Below, one piece after another: positions 58,520-64,000 of a stretch of 64,000 bases of DNA. The first letter of the stretch is position 1, and each line of letters starts with the position of its first letter. The stretch spans positions 1,736,001 through 1,800,000 of the forward strand of contig NC_089461.1 in NCBI RefSeq assembly GCF_029203305.1, given 5' to 3'. Both the position numbers and the translations under genes were made by a program. The DNA comes from Yamadazyma tenuis. Its lineage: Eukaryota > Ascomycota > Pichiomycetes > Serinales > Debaryomycetaceae. The notes under the pieces are model-generated. The model was not told where the DNA came from. It made no database searches and saw only the letters and a program-made list of their open reading frames with translations.

Positions 58520-60853
58520 CTACAACGCATTCTTCCGTGTGAGGTAGTCGAATCTCGAATAAGTGTACCCGATAAACGGCAAGTCCTCCTTGATATTGGC
58601 CGCCTGTTTCCCGTTATTCTGTTGTTCCATGGCCTTGCTCAAGGCAGGACTGTCAGGAACATTCACCAATTCGTCAGTAGGGAAGAACCGTGTGTCAGTG
58701 ATAGACCTTAGCTTGGGAATAAACGGAGCATCAACCCTCCGGATCAGCTCCCAGTCAACACCCCTGAAGAACGGATGCTTCTTGATCTCATCAGCACCAC
58801 CATAACGGCCCAACCGAGTTTCCGCCCCTGTCAACAACTTTCGAATCAAGTCCTCCAGCTCTGGCAGCAAATGAATATCTTCAGGAATCTGAAGAGACTC
58901 GGGCCAGTTCAAGATCTTGCGATACGTCTCATGGGGGGTTTCAGAGCAGAAAGGAGGCCAACCTATAAGACACTCAAACATTATGGCTCCCAACGACCAC
59001 CAGTCACACTCCTGACCATATCCTTCGTGGATAAAGATCTCAGGGGCAATGTAGTCGGGGGTTCCCACGGTGGAGTACGCCATCAACCGACGACTCTTTC
59101 TCCAGGTCTGCATTTGTTGTCGGTTGGACATTGTCAAGTGGATGGCATCAATCATCATCGAGTTGCGGCCCTTGGTGCTGCCATGGCCGTTGGTGGCGGG
59201 AGTTGGTTCCTTCTCCAACAACTTCTTATAGTAGTTCAGGTCATGAGTTTTGTGGAATCCCGTCGACAACCCGAAATCACTCAACTTGACATGACCTCTA
59301 ATATCAATCAAGATGTTATCGGGCTTGATATCTCTATGGATAAAACCAAGTTTGTGGATGGCTTCGATGGCCAACACACACTCGGCCATGTAGAACCGAG
59401 TGATGTCCTCTGTAAACACTTGCCACCGGATCAACATGGTCATCAAGTCTCCCCCCGGCAAAAACTCCATGATGAGGTACAAATACTGGGAGTCCTGGAA
59501 TGAGTAGTACAATGACACCACCCACGGCGAGTCCAGTCCTGCCAAAACGTCTCTTTCGGCCTTGACATGTGCAAGTTGGTCCTTTTTGTACATTTCCAGC
59601 TTCAACAATGTCTTCATGGCATATATCTTCCCGGTGTCTCGCTTTTGTACAAGCCGGACTTCACCGAAAGCTCCTTTGCCAATGACTTTGACAGTGGTGA
59701 AGTCCTCGAGCGACAACTTGGTTCGACGTAACCGTAAGAACTGCGACTCTTTCCGGCCCAAGCTATGCAATTGTCTATTTTTCCGCTCTTCACTAGACCC
59801 GGTTTCCTGGGACAGGAGTTTATGTTCAAGGTCGAGACGACGCTGGTTACGCTCAATAGCGTGCGAAATCGCCATCTGGTAGTAGTTTTCGAGTTTAAGC
59901 TTGATGGCCGAGGCCTTATCGTGAGAAAGTTTGGATACAGCTGCCGGTTGGCGGGCAAACGACGACTGGGGCGACAACTGTGCCGGCTGCTGGTACGGGG
60001 AGTTCTGTCCAAACTGGGACAATTGGGGTTGGGCGTGTTCACGAATAGGTGACTGGCGGAGTTGCTGCGCACGAGCCTGTTGCTGTTGATATTGTGCTTG
60101 TTGAAGTTGTTGTGCTTGTTGTTGTGCTTGTTGTTGTGCTTGTTGTTGTGCTTGTTGTTGTGCCTGTTGTTGTGCTTGTTGTTGTGCCTGTTGATGAGCC
60201 TGTTGAATTTGAGCCTGCTGAGCCTGTTGAATTTGAGCCTGCTGAGCCTGTTGCACCAGCTGAGCCTGTAGCTCCTGCTGCTGAGATAGCGCCTGCTGAG
60301 AAAGCGCCTGCTGCGCAAGCGTCTGCTGCTGGAGGGCAGCCGGCCACTGGGACGTCTGGTGCAAGTACTGTTGACTAAACTGCTGATGAATCACCTCATC
60401 GTTATATTGACCGCCAAACGGCGACAGTCCCTGCACCAACTGCGGAGAGCTCTCGCTACCCACACCCACCGGAACACTCAGATTGAGCACCAGGTTACCC
60501 AGATGCTGACTGATATCACTCACATTGCTGGAGCTATTGTTGTTAAGTTGGATGAAATTGGAAGCAGGAGGCCGGAACATAAGCGACGAGTGCAGATCCA
60601 TCGACTCCTGTTGGCGGCGAAGCATGTCGTCAAAGCGGCTGGACGACACAAAGGTTGGTGAAGTGGTGATCATTCCCACATCGTCTTGATCCATATAACT
60701 GTCATCGGCGTCTGGCATGGGGGGGTGCGACGTGTACCTGGCGGTCTCGCCGTTGGCGGCATCTGGGTGGTGTCCGCCAGAGTAGTTCTGACTCCGGAGC
60801 TCTTGTTCAGCAAGCATCTGGGCCTGCTCGAGTTGCTGATGCAAATTGTCCAT
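58520..60853 (-). CDS. CBK1: NDR/LATS kinase Cbk1 of the RAM pathway
   Basis: 777 residues from ATG 60853 ([10 protein letters not shown]). Cbk1 with Mob2 drives cell separation and polarised growth (RAM network). The N-terminal half is Gln-rich; its QQAQ run (about 190-270) is coded by repeated TTGTTGTGCTTG units at 60095-60200. The kinase has [34 protein letters not shown] and DFGLSTGF, an NDR-type long insert after STGFHKTHD, and a C-terminal hydrophobic motif [12 protein letters not shown] with a Thr. Three CTG codons (419, 440, 539) match serines as I recall S. cerevisiae Cbk1. An upstream in-frame ATG at 61018 would add 55 residues not clearly family-like; it remains an alternative. Confidence 0.95.
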   Translation of the reverse strand: MDNLHQQLEQAQMLAEQELRSQNYSGGHHPDAANGETARYTSHPPMPDADDSYMDQDDVGMITTSPTFVSSSRFDDMLRRQQESMDLHSSLMFRPPASNFIQLNNNSSSNVSDISQHLGNLVLNLSVPVGVGSESSPQLVQGLSPFGGQYNDEVIHQQFSQQYLHQTSQWPAALQQQTLAQQALSQQALSQQQELQAQLVQQAQQAQIQQAQQAQIQQAHQQAQQQAQQQAQQQAQQQAQQQAQQQAQQLQQAQYQQQQARAQQLRQSPIREHAQPQLSQFGQNSPYQQPAQLSPQSSFARQPAAVSKLSHDKASAIKLKLENYYQMAISHAIERNQRRLDLEHKLLSQETGSSEERKNRQLHSLGRKESQFLRLRRTKLSLEDFTTVKVIGKGAFGEVRLVQKRDTGKIYAMKTLLKLEMYKKDQLAHVKAERDVLAGLDSPWVVSLYYSFQDSQYLYLIMEFLPGGDLMTMLIRWQVFTEDITRFYMAECVLAIEAIHKLGFIHRDIKPDNILIDIRGHVKLSDFGLSTGFHKTHDLNYYKKLLEKEPTPATNGHGSTKGRNSMMIDAIHLTMSNRQQMQTWRKSRRLMAYSTVGTPDYIAPEIFIHEGYGQECDWWSLGAIMFECLIGWPPFCSETPHETYRKILNWPESLQIPEDIHLLPELEDLIRKLLTGAETRLGRYGGADEIKKHPFFRGVDWELIRRVDAPFIPKLRSITDTRFFPTDELVNVPDSPALSKAMEQQNNGKQAANIKEDLPFIGYTYSRFDYLTRKNAL

Positions 60854-61504
60854 TGGTGTGTTGTTTTTGAAGAGCGTTGTGAAGTGAATGTTGATTTGGC
60901 GCGCCTGCGCACGCACACGACCCGGCGATGGATCGATGTGCCAGTGCGAGCTTTGGCGACAGAATGGTGCCGCCAGTGTCGGTGTTCCTTGGCGCTCCCC
61001 CGCCTTGCTGATATTCATCGTGCCTTTGTCTGCTGCAGCAAACTAACTAAATCCACTAAAAAATGCACAAGCTCTTTAATAACAATATGTTGCCAGAACT
61101 TGTATTTTTGCATAGAACCCCATAACCCCATCCACAAACACGTATACTTCACCTACGCGTTGTTCTCCAGTCTCTACAAGCTACCGTTGATGTGCTTCAG
61201 CGATTGCACGGCTGTGCGTACAATAACACCAGGCACATACAAATTAACCATTTCCAACGTCATCTGGTGGTGCCTCTGTCCCATTCAACCGGGGATCTTC
61301 ATGCTGTTAATTCCAGCCACAATGCAAGAAGCCCATGGACCACCACAAAATACCCCAGAATACTGTTGTTGAAGCAGTTGCTCGCACCACCCCATTGCCA
61401 CGATGCCCCGCGCCCCGCGCGCGAAAAGCCGCTACCATCACATGCTCTGTAGCTACTCCCCCAATCTTAATCAATTGATTCCTTCTCATACTACTTCCAC
61501 TCAA
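60854..61504. other. Divergent CBK1 / alpha-beta hydrolase promoter region
   Basis: About 650 bases, shared by two divergent genes. It includes the open 5' extensions of both (to 61018 on the minus strand and from 61403 on the plus strand). If the longer starts are used, the true non-coding gap is only 61019-61402. No RNA gene was recognised. Confidence 0.45.
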
Positions 61505-62434
61505 ATGCCAATCGTCCAGTTACGCTCGGATGACAAGTCCCATTCGGCCATCGCCAACATCAGTCAGGCTCAACTCTCGTATCCACAGTACTCCAAAATC
61601 ATCCTTCTTCTTCATGGATTCCCCGATACAAACGCGAGCTTCGATGAATTTACCCCTAAACTCATTGCCAACCTCCCGGCCCTGGAGAAAATTGCTGTGG
61701 TGGCTCCGCTTCTACGGGGCTACGAGCGGTCGAGCCAGACAGACTTTTCCCGCTATCGTACGGTAGACCTAGCCCTTGATATCAAAAATTTTCTTACCCA
61801 GAACTTCTCCTACACACGGGAAACCACCACGATTCACTTGGTGGGCCACGATTGGGGCGCCATATCATGCTTTAAGGCAGTCAGTCTCTATCCGGACATG
61901 TTTGATTCGGTTTCCACGTTGGGAATCCCATATCTTTCAAACCTTCATGTGTGGGACCTTTTTCTCTACGCACTGGAGCAGTTATGGTATCTGTCATATT
62001 TTTTGACCATGCAGTGGAGACTGTTGTACGGCCGGATTGACACGGAGCATACAGAAAGCTCGTACCTCAACCGGTTGTGGGAGTTTTGGTCTCCGAGGTG
62101 GAACTACCTGAATCATGATATTGAACAGGTGAGAACAATGTTACAAAACAATGGAGTGTTGGACCATGCTACGGCCTACTACCGGTGTCTTTTGGATCCT
62201 CGGAACTTGAAGAGTATACGGTGGAAGATAGACTTTGAAAAGGTGCCAGTACTTTTGGTGGGAGGTAAATTGGATGGGTGTATGACGATTCGGTTGTATG
62301 AGCTTGAGAAGAAGAGGTTGGAGTCTACGAGTGCCAGGGTGGAGGTGGTAGAGGGAGCGGGTCATTTTTTGCACCGGGAGGCACCTGCAAAGGTTGCAGA
62401 TCTTGTGGCAGATTGGATCCTTGAGCATTCGTAA
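61505..62434 (+). CDS. Alpha/beta-hydrolase, epoxide-hydrolase-like
   Basis: 309 residues from ATG 61505 (MPIVQLRSDDKS). The fold is clear: the oxyanion HGFPD (LLLHGFPDTNASFDEF), the nucleophile elbow VGHDWGAISCF with Asp as in epoxide hydrolases and haloalkane dehalogenases, and the late histidine in VEGAGHFLHREAP. A cap region with several Tyr/Trp (QLWYLSYFL, LYGRIDTEH) fits epoxide hydrolases. The reaction is probably hydrolysis of an epoxide; the substrate is unknown. In-frame ATGs at 61403 and 61442 would add 34 or 21 residues without recognisable content. Confidence 0.8.
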   Translation: MPIVQLRSDDKSHSAIANISQAQLSYPQYSKIILLLHGFPDTNASFDEFTPKLIANLPALEKIAVVAPLLRGYERSSQTDFSRYRTVDLALDIKNFLTQNFSYTRETTTIHLVGHDWGAISCFKAVSLYPDMFDSVSTLGIPYLSNLHVWDLFLYALEQLWYLSYFLTMQWRLLYGRIDTEHTESSYLNRLWEFWSPRWNYLNHDIEQVRTMLQNNGVLDHATAYYRCLLDPRNLKSIRWKIDFEKVPVLLVGGKLDGCMTIRLYELEKKRLESTSARVEVVEGAGHFLHREAPAKVADLVADWILEHS

Positions 62435-62959
62435 TTCATGTGGCACTGATGGGGCAATGGTAGATTGTGGCAGCTAGTGAAAGATGTGTGTTGTATGACA
62501 GTCGTCACATTGAAGACAGTCGTCACATTGAAGATAGTCATCTCACAAACTTCTTGTGGCTGCAAATTCAGTGAACATGAGTCGACAGCAATGCAACATG
62601 CCATTATCCCGTTCGTTCTTTTTCTAAACTATATTACACATTTCTTCCGGTATTCTATTCTCTCACTTACATATGCAGTGGTTAGAGTTTATTGCTATAC
62701 GTTTTCGAAATAAAACTTCTGTTCCCTCTTTGATTTCTCATGGTTGCAAAAGTCCCCCCAATTTCATAAATATTCAATTACCACCACACTTGTGCAGCAT
62801 GTTCTCACCATCACTACAAGTACCACGTAACACCACATATCCCGACAGTATCCCCCTTTTTTTTTCCCCAACAACGCTACCTCAGCCTCACTGCGTCCCA
62901 ATCTCCTGATACCTGAGAGCCGCGCGCCTTGATTCGCTCTCAAAAAGAAGTCATTAATC
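62435..62959. other. Intergenic region with 18-bp tandem repeat
   Basis: 525 bases. A perfect 18-bp tandem repeat GACAGTCGTCACATTGAA occurs at 62497-62514 and 62515-62532, with a decayed third copy from 62533. GGCTGCAAA is at 62558-62566. A poly-T tract lies at 62857-62867. It probably holds the promoter of the zinc-cluster regulator. Confidence 0.6.
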
Positions 62960-64000
62960 ATGACTGCAACAAGAAGAAAACGAGTAAGCTCGAAGTGCAC
63001 AAGCTGCCGGCGGCTCAAAATCAAGTGCGATCTCGTCCGTTCGACATGTGAGTACTGTGCTGCCACTTCACGTAGCTGTGTCTACGAGCTACTGGCCCTG
63101 ATACCTGTTTCAGCCACTGAGCCAAAGATAACACCACTTGAAAAACAAATGGCATTTGTATTTGAAGGAATATCACAATCAGCACCCACGATCCCGGCTT
63201 ACAAGGAAACTCCACAGAGAATAGCAGAGTTGCTGGTGCCTGAGACGAATGGTTGGGCACAACCGTCCGTTTCTTCTCTTAGCCCTGATGATTCAAAGGA
63301 GTCACTTTTAGCGTTAATTGCCTATGAAGCTGGGTTCCCCAGCAGTACGGACGCCTCTAGTGGTACGTATACAGATAATGATGAGCTAGTCTTTGACACG
63401 GATTCTGCTGGTGGGTTCTCGCCTTTTCGGTCCCTGGACCTATCACCTAATAACCTTGATGAAACTTGGTTTGCCCCAAGCACACCGTTGTCGTACCCTG
63501 ATGTATGGGCGTCTCTGGCCACGATGACACTCAATTCCATGATGACACATCTCAACATCGACTGGTTCGAGTATCGTCTTCTTACATTCTTCCATATGCA
63601 TGTTCTCGAGAGCCGATTTGAATGCAACCATTTTGATATAAGCATGAGACTGCAACTGCTGCACGCGTTCATCAGGTCGCCTACATTCCGCCAGGTTGTA
63701 TACCTTTATGCTAGTTTCCAGTTATACTCGTTGTGTGACGAGCAAAAGTTGGAAACTATGGGATTTAACGATATGTGTCTTCGGTTGGCTGCAAACTCGG
63801 AGAACTTGGGGAACTTGGGGACTTCCAGTCGTACATTGGTACCACATTCCAACAGGGTATTCAAAGAGCTTCTAGAACTTTTGAACGGCATGGGGGGATA
63901 CTTGGAGAAAGACCATGGGGATAATGGTGTTGTCACCAAGGGAATCGTCAAATCTGGTCAGCTGGTGCTTTACCGCAAGATCTTGGAATACTTTCAAAGC
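62960..64000 (+). CDS. Zn2Cys6 fungal transcription factor, 3'-truncated by the window end
   Basis: The frame is open from ATG 62960 to the last base, 347 codons with no stop. It starts MTATRRKRVSSKCTSCRRLK, giving a basic arm and the binuclear cluster C-x2-C-x6-C-x6-C-x2-C-x6-C within the first 45 codons: C13, C16, C23, C30, C33 and C40. The remainder is a Ser/Asp-rich middle with helical hydrophobic segments (about 180-260). Only the N-terminal part is visible, so the regulated pathway cannot be told. The downstream remainder lies outside the window. Confidence 0.85.
   Translation, partial: MTATRRKRVSSKCTSCRRLKIKCDLVRSTCEYCAATSRSCVYELLALIPVSATEPKITPLEKQMAFVFEGISQSAPTIPAYKETPQRIAELLVPETNGWAQPSVSSLSPDDSKESLLALIAYEAGFPSSTDASSGTYTDNDELVFDTDSAGGFSPFRSLDLSPNNLDETWFAPSTPLSYPDVWASLATMTLNSMMTHLNIDWFEYRLLTFFHMHVLESRFECNHFDISMRLQLLHAFIRSPTFRQVVYLYASFQLYSLCDEQKLETMGFNDMCLRLAANSENLGNLGTSSRTLVPHSNRVFKELLELLNGMGGYLEKDHGDNGVVTKGIVKSGQLVLYRKILEYFQS

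Noticed and set aside
60854..61018. 55-residue N-terminal extension of CBK1
   Set aside because: Open and ATG-started, but it looks unlike the Gln-rich N-terminus and the family; kept only as an alternative.

Overview
The window is a 64 kb piece of a budding-yeast nuclear chromosome, most likely from the CUG-Ser (CTG) clade of Saccharomycotina, near Debaryomyces, Meyerozyma or Yamadazyma. Genes are dense, almost intron-free, on both strands and in no operons. CTG codons in CBK1 and PGI1 fall where the families carry Ser or small polar residues, so CTG should be read as serine. The one convincing intron, in UMP1, has a 5' GTACGT, a TACTAAC branch site and a 3' splice site only 8 nt beyond it. 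The species cannot be named from the sequence alone.

Layout. 0-11 kb: a CCDC124/Oxs1-like ribosome factor, a zinc alcohol dehydrogenase, UMP1, an SLC35F6-like transporter, NOP1, an Slx5-like SUMO-targeted ligase subunit, a universal-stress-domain protein and a UBX/UAS Cdc48 adaptor. 11-24.5 kb: CPA2 (with a mitochondrial-type leader and an upstream Gcn4 site), GPI19, KAP104, BUD14, a 1.4 kb gene-poor gap, FTR1 and NPC2. 24.7-36 kb: VSB1, NNF1, MRPS28, a degenerate Aquarius/Cwf11-like pseudo-helicase, an unknown protein, PGI1 and a small unknown. 36-42.5 kb: a sugar and small-carbon block with a DHDPS-family aldolase, a quinate/sugar MFS permease, ARC15 and a xylose-reductase-like AKR. 42.5-56.9 kb: trimethyllysine dioxygenase, GYP8, SPT8, YNK1, two small unknowns, CAF16, STO1, SAM4/MHT1-type homocysteine methyltransferase and a YTP1/TVS1-like membrane protein. 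57-64 kb: a 1.6 kb gap with degenerate repeats, CBK1, an epoxide-hydrolase-like protein and a Zn2Cys6 regulator cut by the right edge.

Most genes are housekeeping neighbours without shared pathways. The clearest functional neighbourhood is the aldolase followed by the sugar/quinate permease on the same strand, which looks like a remnant or part of a catabolic cluster. The most unusual gene is the Aquarius-like protein at 29.8-32.5 kb. It keeps the Aquarius sequence frame from its middle to its C-terminus, but the P-loop lysine, the DEAA box, the GDxxQ motif and the motif V glutamines are all replaced. Short tandem repeats are common in the intergenic gaps. No tRNA, rRNA, transposon or CRISPR array was recognised.
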